Origin: Liolophura sinensis | Taxonomy: Eukaryota > Mollusca > Polyplacophora > Chitonida > Chitonidae | NCBI RefSeq assembly: GCF_032854445.1 | Contig: NC_088303.1 | Coordinates: 25,211,265 to 25,275,264 of the forward strand | Length of the DNA stretch: 64,000 nucleotides | Direction: 5' to 3' | Part shown: in pieces, positions 9,992 to 22,600 of the stretch | Numbering within the stretch: position 1 is the first letter of the stretch | How the letters are laid out: each line of letters starts with the position of its first letter | The notes under the pieces: model-generated | Told to the model about the DNA's origin: nothing | The model's input: only the letters and a program-made list of their open reading frames with translations | The model's database searches: none | Made by a program: the position numbers and the translations under genes

Positions 9992-12900
9992 GTCGTAATG
10001 AAGTGAGCAAGTCGAAAATGAGAGTATCAAATTACTAATGTTATACCATAATAAACTTCTGAGGCGCAATGGTTAATGTATATAGTCAAATCCATCTTTA
10101 AGTTTACAAAAATAGTCTGGGTCCCTATTGTGGCTTGTTTGTTGAGGAAAACTCAAGTGTATTTGTCCTGGTTAAGTGTGTGTGATACATACGCAAAGTA
10201 TTTATGCGCTGTTTTAAGTATTTCCTTATTGTAAGTATGAATATGACACAGAGAGTTTTGCATTTCCCCATGTGTTCAAACAATGGTAAACTTACCATTC
10301 AAAAAGCGAAATCCGTCCATCTCTTTAAAGAGAGATAGAGATCAACTTATTTGTTCCTGTGTATCTTCATTGTTTTTTTTAATTTGTTAACTTTTCCTAC
10401 TGTATCACCATATAAATATAGTATATAACAATCCAAGTACATTCCGCATAGCTTGTAAATATTGAAAAAATAGAGTTGACAAAAATGCCACCAAATCTAA
10501 TGTATCTTCATGGGTTTTGTTTCTTATTTTTTTCTTTATTGAGTATTTTACATACTTTTTATGGAAGATATAGAAAACACTGCTGTTTTCAGAAATAACC
10601 AGTATTTTCCAGTTGGAATTCACAGCAAAGTTTTATTGTTTTGGCTTTTAGTTTTGTTGTGGCCTTAAAGGGACATGTTAGAAGCATGTCTTAGTAACAT
10701 GTCAACATTTTTGTTTTGTTACCTTTGTAAAACTTTTCAAAATCTTAAAACTTAGAGCACTGTGAGGTGTTATGTTCATAGCTTTTACCACATAAATGGT
10801 TCATGCCAAAAGAGATGGTTAGATGAAGTAAATTAAAACTGTGCTGACTTAAAACTTACAAGAGATGAAATGACCTTATTTTGTTAAGTACATGTACCTT
10901 ATGTACTGTATTTGTTTTTTGTTTTTTTTTGTTTTTTTGGATTAATTTGTATGAATATCAGGGAAATCAACGGTACACGATGTATGTTGGACCAAGAAAC
11001 ACATTTGGCAACTTTCTAGTTTATGGGCTGAATGTTTAGATTTAAATAAATGTTTATTAGCAGTGACAGGTGCTTTCCTCATGTTCAAAAGGGTATTTAT
11101 ACCTAGAATGCAATGCCCTCCACATCCCAATGATTTAAACAGTTGTGTTAGGGCCCCATTATGGTGGTTAGCAATGTGTTAGAGGTTTGTTCCAATAATA
11201 GAGAGGATGCCGCTTAGTTCAAGTAGGGATTTGCATACTGCATCAAATAGTGAAGCACTGGTATATGCTGTCACGGAGAGTTATTGTGTTGGAACCGGAG
11301 CAGAGGATTTCTGTTATGATCGTAAGAATTTGTATTTGCAAGTGTGTTATTTGGGAGGGGAATACACGGTATCATGCACTGCCGATATCATGCACACCCG
11401 ATCATCATATTCATTGGGCTCACGACATCCGGAGTACATACATGTACATACGAATTCACATACTGCAGGTATATTGGTCAAACGTTGGAGACTTTTTTTT
11501 CAAAATGGCGACCAAATATTATAAAGGTCACGTGAGACAAGGTGCTGCAATCAAATCACAATTCCATCGCGTTTATTACTCAAAGATTCCGTCCATGTAC
11601 CATTTAATTTTTTTTTTTTTTTTTTTTTTTTACACTTCAATGTTATGTTATACATGAAGATATTGAGGTGTGTCCCTTAACAGCAAGATATTCACCTTCT
11701 GAAAAAGTCCATTTTAAGCTCACGAAGTGAAAAACTGTGTGCAGTTATTTGTAATGGCCTTGACGTTTAGAGCTTTTGTGCTACATGAAGTTTCAGGACA
11801 TAGCTGGAGCAAGCGTTGGTCCCCCCCAATGCATTGGTGTGACGCTAAAATAACTGTAGTATGCGTCCTCGTGCAGTCCACAAACAATAATGCTGTTCCG
11901 AACGAGACACGCCACAAATTCAGCGGAATCCTCGAGAGTAGCAGTACCTTCGCACGTAAAGGGGAAACATGTCAGCAGGTTTCTTGAAAGATAATTTTCT
12001 TAATTGTATGGCCTTTCCTGAAAAAGTGTGAAAAAACTGTCCATTACATGTACCTAGAAAAAGCCTGTTTCGTCACAAGCATTGCTCTACATAAACTGAC
12101 GAATTACAGTGTAAATTGCTGCAAATGAAATTTTTGCTCTATGACCAATTCATACTGACATTTTTGGAAGATTTGAATACATGTGTAATGTAGGGGTCTT
12201 TTGGCATTATCAATGCCAGTTATGTATATATACTAAAGAGTTCGAACGCTCTTGGATACAGCGTTAAACGCTAATCAGTCGAATCAAGACCAGTCATGCA
12301 CATTTCTCTGCAAGTTCTGTCTTAATATAGGTCTATATACTGTGGGTCCAGTCGTTTTAGGTGCAAATTCTCGGCAAAAAAGTATCAGGAATTTGGGACT
12401 GGCTAACCCTAATGACAGTGTCACATTTGAACTCGGCACACATGGTGACTGTTCATCCCCGCCAAGGTATCTCGTCATACTCGCCTTGTGCGTCAAAACA
12501 CCTTTGAGAACAGTTAATTTGTAAGTAGACTTACCTACATTACAAAATTACACTTTCAGCTTATTTCTTGGCTGTTTTCTTTTTCACCCTCTGTGTTCAT
12601 TGTATACGGTGTACCCGACATGTATGTAATATATGTGCTCAAACTGACCAGATGTGCATGTATGGAAGCACAAGCTTTCAGTTCCTCTGGCTTTTCTTTG
12701 TAAATGGTAATTACCAGATTTGTCTTGAGTGGAAGCTAAGTTTATGCATCACTTAGAAATTGAGATAAAGGATCAATGATAAAATGATCATTTCAATAAC
12801 CGGTTGTTCAGCTTTGCAATTTATATAGCGCATTATATAGAGGATTACGATGTGTATCATGTGTTTGTTGCGCAGTAATAAAAGTGAATGTTTTTCAAAG

Positions 12901-13144
12901 TAATTTGTGTATCTTTTGTGTTATGCTGAAGAAATCGTGTAAAAGTATATATATATGTATCTTAACATTTTTAGAAGAAACTTGTGCGATTTCTATATTG
13001 ATTTGGACGTGATTTTACACCGACCACCGAGAACAGTTCTTGCGACGACGGCAAAGTTTGTTAAACGATGGTTTTAACCTCCGTCATTGGTTCCAGTTTC
13101 CATTGAGAGGGACGCCTTGAATGACTGAGACATGAGTTATAGTT
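9992..13144. other. Intergenic, no gene recognised
   Basis: AT-rich, poly-T at about 11609-11630, scattered open frames without domains (for example 12252-12524). An atggcgacc in YY1-like context lies at 11505 but has no supported exon structure. Confidence 0.5.
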
Positions 13145-13236
13145 CTGCCGGTTTTCTCCCACCATAATGCTGGCCGCCGTCGTATGAGTGAAATATTCTT
13201 GAGTACGGCGTAAAACACCAATGAAATAAATAAATA
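13145..13236 (+). repeat. tRNA-derived SINE, 3' fragment
   Basis: 3' half only: accataatgctggccgccg, gagtacggcgtaaaacacc and an aaataaataaat tail. Confidence 0.85.
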
Positions 13237-15184
13237 TACCTCTGCCAAAGAGAATACTTTTGCCGGCGCCTAGTGGCCGTGGTCTGTCGGCAGTTCTCTA
13301 AAGATCAATGTGGATGAAATGTTGTGCAAAGATTGGGTTGATCTTCGGTCAAACACCAATCCACTGAATTTCTGTGGTGGTTTGGAACTGGACTTAAGGC
13401 TATTTTAAACGATATGTTACGAGATGGACGAAACTGAAGAGAATTCTCACTTTGTAGGACTAGAACTTGTTCATTTAACCGTTAGGGTTTGGGCTCTTGG
13501 AGTGCCTTCGCCAAATTGACAGAGGATTTACGTCCATGCACCTGTATACACGTCTATGAGAAATTTCCATGCGCTCTATCCCGCATGTATGGACATGAAG
13601 TGATGACATGCATGGCCCTCAAATTGTCAGAAAACATCAGGCATGCAGTGCTGTGAAAGCAGGAATGGGACGGGCTGTGAAAACCTCGAAAAGCCTGCAT
13701 TAAAAAAAAAACATTTTCAGACCCAGGAAAGCCTTGTTCTTTTTTTTTTTTATAGTTATACCCGAAAAAGGCTCGAGTGTCATCTCAGTTGACACACACT
13801 GTGAACAGAAACATAGATAGAGCACAGAACCAACTGGAGTCACTTTTATTCATGTACATGCACAGAGATCCTCTTGAAAAATTCTCTGCAATTATACATG
13901 ATGCTTAATATTATGTACCTTCCAGCTTGTATTGCAATGTTTATGGAAACTGTGGGCCTGGAAATTGAAATTGCTAAAGTGGACAAACCCCGTGAAGGTT
14001 TTAAAACAGATGTAGAAAAGTGATCTTAGTGGTTGGGACAACCCTGCTTTCAGGGATGATTCCTGTTTGAATGGAGATGTCAGACTTTGCAGTATACATC
14101 AGAAGCTCCATTTAAATCAGGGGAGCCAATTTCATCTCCGCTTTGTGTTCCAGTGACACGTCATTGCAGATTTGTTGGAATTGCTAGCAGTTTGCTGTAA
14201 AAGGAGACAGCGCCGTGGTCTGGCCGGGTTGGTGTTGAATGCAAACCTTGAAACTCAAAACCACGTTTTTTGTATACGATCAACGGTTTAAAATCATGCA
14301 TAATTTTGCATAAAGCTTTGCGACACAGATCCCTGTTTGTTCATGGATTGAATTCGTAATTTCTGGCAACGTTTAGTTCGGTCTGGCCATGGAAATTTAC
14401 CTATGGCTGTTCGTATATGAATATAGGAGTTGACTGACCTGATATTTAACCGTGACCTGCCAGTTCATTGTCCCTGGTGTGTTTATCTATAACCCTTGTC
14501 ATCTGACAGATGTTAACTTTTAGAAAATTATAGTATTTTAGAGTAAAGCTTAACAAAAATCCTATTAAAATGGATAGTTTAGACGATCTTAAGGAAGAAG
14601 TTACGATTGTCCAAAGGAATATGGAGTTATATATATATGTAATTAACCATATCGTGACGAGACAACTGTACAGGACGGATTGTATAGAACTCATTTGGAA
14701 TGTAGATTTTGAATTAAGACTATACAGGAAAATTAGACTCAATGAAAATTGAGCAATTTGGCCGTTGTGTTAACGCTTTCAGTCTATTTCGTTTTTGTCG
14801 ATTTTTTCGTGTCGACTTGTGGAATAAAAATATGAAAAAAGCTATTTAATAACGCACAGTGTGAACGTGGCTTATGAAATGGAGCGTGTCGCATTTGTAT
14901 TTCGACGAATCGATACGACAAATCGCACTGGCTGAACCCCGGGTGTTAAATTGAAATTATTCTGTTCTCGTTTAACACTTTACATGCCTTGCGTGTATGG
15001 GTACGACAAATTGCACTTTGAATGGGGTTTTATACAGACAAACAGGAAGTCCGTTCGCACTCGGCAACCAAATAAAATTTGATTTGATGCCAATAAATCA
15101 GTTCTGGCAAAAGTCCCAGAGTACAGAATAATATGAATAAATAGTGATATTTATATATTGCACGCATGTTGTTACAGCAGCTCA

Positions 15185-15317
15185 AGCGGTTGTATGTGCC
15201 TTGGGTTTCCCTCAGACTCTACCTGGTTTCATCCAACCATAATGCTGTCAGTCGTCGTACAAGTGTAATATTCTTGGCTTCGGCGTAAACACCAATCAAA
15301 TAAATGAATGAATAAAT
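15185..15317 (+). repeat. tRNA-derived SINE, diverged 3' half
   Basis: Diverged copy of the same 3' core with an (aaatg)n-like tail. Confidence 0.75.
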
Positions 15318-16588
15318 CATATTGTTACCGTTAATAGTTTCAGTATAAGGAACTTTAAGTTTAGGACGATATGAGGTATGATAGCGAGAACAATTCGTCT
15401 CATACTCCTTTTATAGTACATATATATCTTATTTGCCTTAATAAAGAAATAAAAGTGACAGTGTTAGTGTTTGATATATTTATTATAAGATTTGGGGCCC
15501 GATCCGTTTAATTTCACAGCGTATGCATGATGTCCAAGTAAATACCGAAATATGATAATGGGGTTGCAGTGGAACTGATAGGCCTATACGCATTCTTCAC
15601 TTTAGCTAAATATAATATCGTTATCAATGTCAGGAAATATTGTGCACATATATTAGTGCTTTTATAGACATAATTTATGGAGTTGTTTTCCAGCCCCTTT
15701 ATATTTATTTACTTGACTGTTATTTAACGCTGCAAGTTGTTTGTCATTTATATAAGTTTATGAGCGGTTAAAGAAACTGGGGGGAATTACCGCCATTTGC
15801 AAGGAAGATGAAAGATCTGACGAATGAAATGGTAATGCGGATATAAGGAATTATTACAAAGAGCCAGCGATAATGATATAATTTTGTCAACGTCATATTT
15901 TGTAAATGTTTTATTCGGAATTTTATTTTGTGAGCTGAGATCGAGTCGATGTTTGGGGAATGGTATAAATGAACATGCATGACATTAACTGTACTAGATC
16001 TACAACTGAAGGGTTGTGGAGAGGAGCCCTTATACATACGACTGTATATTTGCACAATCTAAAACTTGTTAAATTGACAGAATATATGTATCATGTTTTC
16101 TGAGCGATGACAGAATAGATAAGACTTAGATTATTACCTTACGTTATTCCAACACAATGTACTTTTGGTATTGATTATTTATTTATTGATTGGTCTTTTC
16201 AGAGCTGTCAACCGAGACTGGGCCAAAGTAGCGGAAAAGAAAAAGGACCAGGGACCAGGGACAATTCCTGGTAGTAGGTGCAGAGGGCGAATCCCACAGA
16301 AAAAATAGATTTTGTGTTTTTTTAACCCTACTTTGGAAGCTTTTACTTGTGAGCATGCACGTCGTCATTTTGTCATTATGCGAGGTGCAAACAACAAACA
16401 ACATTATAAAACATTTTTGTGGCGAAAAAATCGTGAGGTTTAATACATTGCCTGTGAGGCGGTGACTTTTAATTAAAAAAGCCTATAGTTTTATGTGCGT
16501 ACATGTGTACGGCGGCTTCAAAATTACGACGAGGGGAAACCCGGGAATTGTGTTCTTCATAGCATAGTATTAAGATACAGCATGGAAA

Positions 16589-16723
16589 ATGGCGGATCGA
16601 GATCGAGTTGACATTGGAGAGTGGTATACGAATTTTACTGATGAAGTGAACTTGACGGTTGGAGAGTGCATGGTATATATAAATATGGAACCTGACGGAT
16701 TGAGAATTGATGATTGGAAGTGA
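16589..16723 (+). CDS. Small ORF of 44 codons, possible alternative first exon
   Basis: Starts MADRDRVDIGEWYTNFTDEV in context gaaaATGGcg. A possible donor atg|gtatat at 16673 would join in phase 0 to ClC exon 2. The opening residues MADR are shared with ClC exon 1. No recognised domain; it may be chance. Confidence 0.25.
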   Translation: MADRDRVDIGEWYTNFTDEVNLTVGECMVYINMEPDGLRIDDWK

Positions 16724-17136
16724 TACTAGAATATGAAAACTGATTGAGTGAGGCTTCGTGAATATGAAAACTGGTGGATACAGAGTTGAAGAGACCTATG
16801 AATGGCAATGCCGACTGATAAATTTCCACTGACAACAGAACATGCAAGCAACCAAAGCAGAAATTTGCCCTGGGCCGAATGCGCGTCATATATATGTAAT
16901 GCCAAAGGCCGGCGAGCTGTGGTCTTCATCCTGAGTACTGACTGTCCCGCAGACTACGACATATAGAAACTTCAAAGGTGTGTGCACAACTTTTTAAATA
17001 GTACAACTTTTTATTTTTGTGAAGTTGCAAAACAGACATATCGCAGTTCAAAATAAGCAAAATCACGGACATTGAGAAAATCGGAGAAGGCGCCTGTTTT
17101 CTCTGACCAGAGTGAACGTTGATTTATCAAGTTATC

Positions 17137-17400
17137 GGGACCTCCGCAGCCGAGGGGGTAAGCACGCCAGCACGGCACAATGACCCAGGAGCCTCCCACA
17201 AAGATGTGGTCGCTGTGAGTTCAAGTCCAGCTCTTGCGGCATGGTTTCCTATCCGACCGTTCGTTTGAAGGTCTGTCAACGGTTGTGGGCTTCCCCCGGG
17301 CTCTGCTCGGTTTCCGCTCACCATAATGCTGGTCGCCGTCGCGTAAGTGAGTTACATTCTTGAGTGCGGCTCAAAACACCAGTCAAATAAATAAATAAAT
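17137..17400 (+). repeat. tRNA-derived SINE, near full length
   Basis: Includes a degraded tRNA-like head, B box (gagttcaagtcc), body and (aaat)n tail. No clean target-site duplication seen. Confidence 0.85.
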
Positions 17401-17714
17401 TGATAATGTTACGTCAAAACAAAATGACCGTGGCTGTTTAGGTATGTTTCCATCCCTCTTCCGAAATAATTATGGTTAAATTATATCTTCTTCAAAGACG
17501 CGATGTAAAGGACTATGTGACAAGACGTCGTCTATAGAAGTCATACCATGTTGTTCTCATCGTCATAAATTCATAAATCGATACTTTTTGTGAATAGGCG
17601 TGCCCAGGTTAATGTGCTGTAAATTGATCTCTAATGGTTATACACTATCCATTTGCTGTAAGGTTTCAAGTTTCCTCTGTGCATGTGCATAGCTTTTCAA
17701 TATAAAACAGAGCT

Positions 17715-17760
17715 GCAATCTCCTCCCCCTACCCCCCTACCCCCCCCCCCCCCCCCCCCA
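17715..17760. repeat. Poly-C tract
   Basis: cctccccctacccccctac followed by about 19 C. Could form i-motif or G-quadruplex, and may be length-variable. Confidence 0.85.
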
Positions 17761-18395
17761 GCGTACCGGTACACTATTGCATGTAAGTAGCGGCCCATGT
17801 GGACGCAATCTTGAAACACTGGCCTGACAAGGGCACAATGCCCTAATACCTGAAGCACAAATGTCCTGAATCCATCTTGATATGTGTATAAGTTTGTATA
17901 ACATTCATAAGCCCTGTATGCAAAATATACGTCCTACATTTGCTTTATCAAAGATAAAGACAAATACAAGCTAAAAACTTTACTAATGTATGCATTATGC
18001 AAATTTACCGGATCCAAAAGGTACTTTTTGAAGTCACATACATATACTTGTAATTTAATTTGAAACCAAATTTCATGGAAGGTGTATAAATCTGACCTTG
18101 AAAGGGTTATTCATATATATGTATGTCAAGATTACCATCAAAATACCATGTTCAAACACCATGAATCAACTTGCTAAATATAACGTCTAGACATTCCCGA
18201 AAGTTGAAGACACCCATGATGTTTTCTAACAGCACACAGCCTAAAGACCCGCATGAATAGAGTTATTCTGTTCTATATATCCATGCAGTACTGAACTTTT
18301 GCCTACACGACTGATTTATTGTCTGAAAGTTCAGCTAGACCGATGAAATATGGGCCTTGAGATAGTTTCATACCTATGCATGTAACATGCATACC

Positions 18396-18606
18396 TTAAA
18401 TGACCATAAATTTCGTCCATGACTAACTTGCACATTTTTCCTGATTCTGAGAGTTCTATTGATTTCAGAAAGGTGTTTTGAGGTTTGCTTGGAACATTAT
18501 ATTATTCGCTTGTGATAATATCCTGCAGGAAAAGTTTCAGCACCAAAAATAATATTTTGTGACATTATTTTGCACTTTTGTGGGAGAAATTTTAGGTCAT
18601 TTAGGG
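18396..18606 (+). mobile_element. MITE family A, copy 1
   Basis: About 210 bp with inverted ends (ttaaatgaccataaattt ... aaattttaggtcattta); internal landmark tttcagcaccaaaaataa. Non-coding. Confidence 0.75.
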
Positions 18607-19569
18607 TAGGTTATATCACGTAATTGAACACATATGCCTTCCGGTTACAAATACATGTATATGCTTCTAGTTTTTGTCCTTGTGTGGATAATATCTGTCT
18701 TTGGATATTACTTGTGCCGCATCTTAAACCTTTATATTTGAATATTTGTTAAGGTACACTGCTATAGATTATCGGAGCAATAAATTTGTGTAAGAGTGAA
18801 AGAGAAGCTAACAAGTTGTGTTTGTGGCTAGGGTGTTTATCGTGATGGATTTGATTTGTAGAGGTGGCACTTCAGAACTATGCCAAGGAGTTGACGTTCT
18901 CGAATCCAGTGCTTGCTTTCCACTCTGTGTCTGTATATATGTCGGGCTGCAAGCGACTTATTCATTTGGCGATGACATATGGGCCTACATATGGTCTTTC
19001 AATCCATGGATGTTTTCAGTTGTAAGTTTAATCCTGATCATGATTGACAAAGTTTTTGTTTAATGAAAATTTTAGTGAAACCTACATAGATCTCCGTCAG
19101 GCTTCCCGTCGACATATATTTGGATTATTTCATCCGTAATTAATGATGTCGTATTACAACTGGATAAAAAATCATGTCAGATATCTGTCGATGACTTACG
19201 GTTTCTTAAGTAGATTTCAATGGCTGTGTGCATTCAGAGAATGAGTAAACGCTAGTTGTAGATTAGCTTAAAAGCATTTGTCATTTCACAGAAAAAAAGA
19301 AATACATTTTGTGTTTATTGTTGCAAGGAAAGCAGCTCATTTAGTTCACTGCGAGTGATAGCAGAATCTGCTTTTTCTCAAAGGAAATGTGCAGTTGACA
19401 CATAATTCCCCTAGAATGACTCACATTAAAAGAACAATTAGATAAAACTGCATTGTTCCAAGTATGTTGTTTTTGTTTCATTCATTCAGGTGACAGCTAA
19501 AGCTCACAATGCAGAGGTTAGTTTTCACGAATTCGCCCAATACCTTCATACTTCCTGAGGTCGAACTCA

Positions 19570-19577
19570 ACCAATCA
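19570..19577 (+). promoter_or_regulatory. CCAAT-box-like site upstream of ClC start
   Basis: ccaatcag in the short region before the ClC start codon; the ATG itself lies in caaaatggcgg, which resembles a YY1 site. Suggestive of a TATA-less promoter close by. Transcription start unknown. Confidence 0.3.
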
Positions 19578-19591
19578 GAGCCCAAGAAACA

Positions 19592-19633
19592 ATGCCAGGT
19601 CAAAATGGCGGACAGACAGAAGTTTGGTTATGA
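19592..19633 (+). other. Overlapping upstream ORF at ClC start
   Basis: ATG at 19592 opens a 13-codon ORF in another frame that runs through the main ATG (19605) and stops at 19631-19633. If it is in the mRNA it could lower ClC translation. Confidence 0.4.
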
Positions 19634-19643
19634 GCAAACTCTG
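19605..19643 (+). CDS. ClC exon 1 (start codon)
   Basis: [13 protein letters not shown]; donor ctg|gtaggt. The start was chosen because caaaATGGcg is a good initiation context and YEQTL joined to exon 2 reproduces the conserved ClC-2 N-terminus. An out-of-frame upstream ATG at 19592 overlaps it. Confidence 0.88.
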
Positions 19644-22600
19644 GTAGGTGTTGTTTCACTTTGATTTTACGAGGTGGTCATTCACAAATGTTAATGTCAG
19701 ATGTTTTGGTAATAGGTATAGTATTTGTGTCTCTGCTAGTACCTGCCATGTCGTCCAAAACAGAGTAGTTTTGTCAGTAGAAACGTTAATAGGTCACGCT
19801 GTCAGCTGTTTCATCTCACTAGTGTTTACAATGCGGCGATTAAGGCCTCTCTTTAATAGTTCAGCTCCTCGCTGATTTCTTTTTTGGCGACCTGGCCTTA
19901 TCCAGTGTGTTTGTACTTCATTTGTCTGTCATCACCATCATTTTAACTTAAATGTTAATGCTAAGAAAACAAATAACGGTGTCCCAACTCGTGGCATGCC
20001 AATAATACGTGTGCTTTTATGATTTGAGTCGTGATGAGTAATTTTTTACACTTACACAAGTTAACAGGCGTGACTTTTAAGTTTTAAATTTCATTCTCTG
20101 ATCGGATCCGGTAAGACTGTTCACTTCAGGTGTATCATACTCGCGTATTAAAGTGGAGGATGGGATGACTGTGTCTAAACTATATTCTAAATGAAATGAA
20201 AACGTCAGTTGACAAAGGACAAAAGATTTTAGTCATTAGGATCAACAATCCATCTTCCCTGTTCCATATATCTTTCTGCCGTTCAGTATCTTAATAGCTG
20301 ACTTTGTTTCTTATTTTAAGCAAACATTTCTCGGTCTCTCCTTTGCCATGACATGACTGCAATATTGCTCAATTTCTCTTAATACAGTTACTTTTTATCT
20401 AAGTTTAAACAGAAATTGATTGAATGATAACACCATGAACTGCAAGTTGGATACTGGAATATAGAAACTCTTGATAAGTTTGTATCAATTTGTTTTCACC
20501 ATTGGAGTTTGGAATGCTTGACCAGTGGGCATTTCAGATATGAGACCAGTAGGCATTTCAGGGGTCCCGCAAGTTCACGCAGATATCGGCGAGACAGATG
20601 TGGGCACTTGCAAACTAACGAAAGATAACTGAAGTTATTTCGCTGTAGCTGCTAGATTGAATATCTGTCTGTCGACTTGATGGCGCCGTTGCCACCTAAC
20701 ATAAAATTACATCTTTTAGCTACAATAGTTTGCGATAGCACCCTGAGGACCCTGAAACACTGATTGGGCTTATTTCCAATGTGGGTTTATTCTAACATTT
20801 GTCTCTGTGATGTGATATTGTGTGTAATAAAATACACACATAAATTATAATCTTGCTAATGTAAACTCTTTTAGAAAATTTTGTTTTAATGTAAAAGCAT
20901 ATTTCATTGGTGTTTTACTCTAAATTCATGAATATTTCACATATATGATGGAGGCCAGCATCATGGAGGGAGGAAACCGAGTAGAGCCCTGGAGAAACCC
21001 ACGGCCATCCACAGATTGCAGGCAGACCTTCCCTCATATGGCCGGAGAGGAAGCCAGCATGAGGTGGACTAGAACTCACAGCGGCCACATTGGTGAGAGG
21101 CTCCTGGGTCATTGTGCTGTGCTGGCATGCAATAGCATAATAGTAACATGACATATAATACATGTTTATATTAATCTCCATGTATTTAATGATCATATCA
21201 CTTCCCAGGTGAATGTTTGTCTAGTTAAGTACTTACATGTACCTAATGTCTTGAACCATTTTTCAGTTATATGGTCGTTATACAAGAGAACTCGGAACAT
21301 TTGCCAAGTTTCAAGCAAAAAGATTAAAGAGAGAAAGAAAGCAGTCTGCATCTAAACCCTTTATAGAAAAATCAGGAAAATGTCAAGGGTTTTTGTGTGA
21401 GTATTTTTTTGTTTTACTTTGCCTTTGAATTGTGATTGGGTTATCAGTGGAAAATGCCATACTCAAGAATAACATCATGGTAATGATATATATTGATCGA
21501 TCAGTTATTGAGAATTATAGGAGGTATATGTAGGTGTACTCCCAGTGATGTATAAAGTGTAGGGATTCATGGTTTGGGTGTACATGTAAATGTTGTCTCA
21601 GGCATAATAAATTGATTGATCTGCGAAAAGCACTGAAAAGAAAAAAAGAAAGGAAAAAAACTGAGAAATATGGTAAATGACCTAAAATTTTGTCAATGAG
21701 TACATGTAAGTTGCATGTTTTGCTAGATTTCTGAAAGTTCTATTCTATGAAAGATTATTTGAGGTTTGTTTGGAGGGTACAATGATATGCTACTAGAATA
21801 TGGAAGTTTTGGCACCAAAAGTAATCTTACATGACATTCATTTGTCTACATGTATGAAAATGCACTTTTGGGCGTGGAATTTAACATTAAATTTACAGTA
21901 AACTGAACTTGAATTTTCTGAAGAGAACATTTACAGCTTTCAGGGAAAACTACATGTACACTGTAGAAAGCAATTCTGTAATAGAGTGAAAGATAAGTTT
22001 TTGGGTTTTCAGTGTAAACTTAAAGTTTTTATGGCAGAAAAGTTAATAGTAATGTAAATTATATAAGTACATTACATGCAGTATATTTACATGATTATCC
22101 AGTGATAGTAGCATCAAACTGGAAGTGATAATTCATAGAACCAAATTCATGCCATATCTGAATCTCTTCAAGTTAACTGAACATTCTATTCTAAATCATA
22201 ATTTTTATCTCCTTACTAGGTTTAGGAACACATTCAGTTCAGTTCAAATCAAGCTTTGTTCATAGTTATTTTTTTAAATGATAAATCTAATGTCTTGTGC
22301 TACCAACTTTATGTATTTCACCAATGAAAAACCAATCGTAAAAACAATGATTAAAATACTGTAAAAAAGCAGCAACCAGCAAAGTGTATGTGGGGATCAC
22401 TTAGGTAGTTAATTACCTAAAATTTTGCTGAAAATTACATCTTTTTAGAGGCAAATAAATTTCATAAGATGTTACTTTGATGCTGAAGCTTACATTTTCC
22501 ACTAGGATGTGATTTTTACCTTCCAAACAAATCTCAAAACACCTTTTTTAAGATGACTAGATCTTTCAAATTCAGGCAAAATATGTAACGTAGCATAATG

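Larger units (their letters stand above)
13237..19560. other. Intergenic between the two genes
   Basis: Contains SINE copies, one MITE family A copy, the poly-C tract and the 44-codon ORF at 16589 listed separately. Nothing else supported. Confidence 0.5.

Noticed and set aside
12252-12524. 90-codon plus-strand ORF
   Set aside because: No recognisable domain, codon pattern or splice context; kept as possible chance ORF.
14570-14752. 60-codon ORF starting MDSLDDLKEEV
   Set aside because: Looks peptide-like but isolated, without homology I can recognise or transcript signals.
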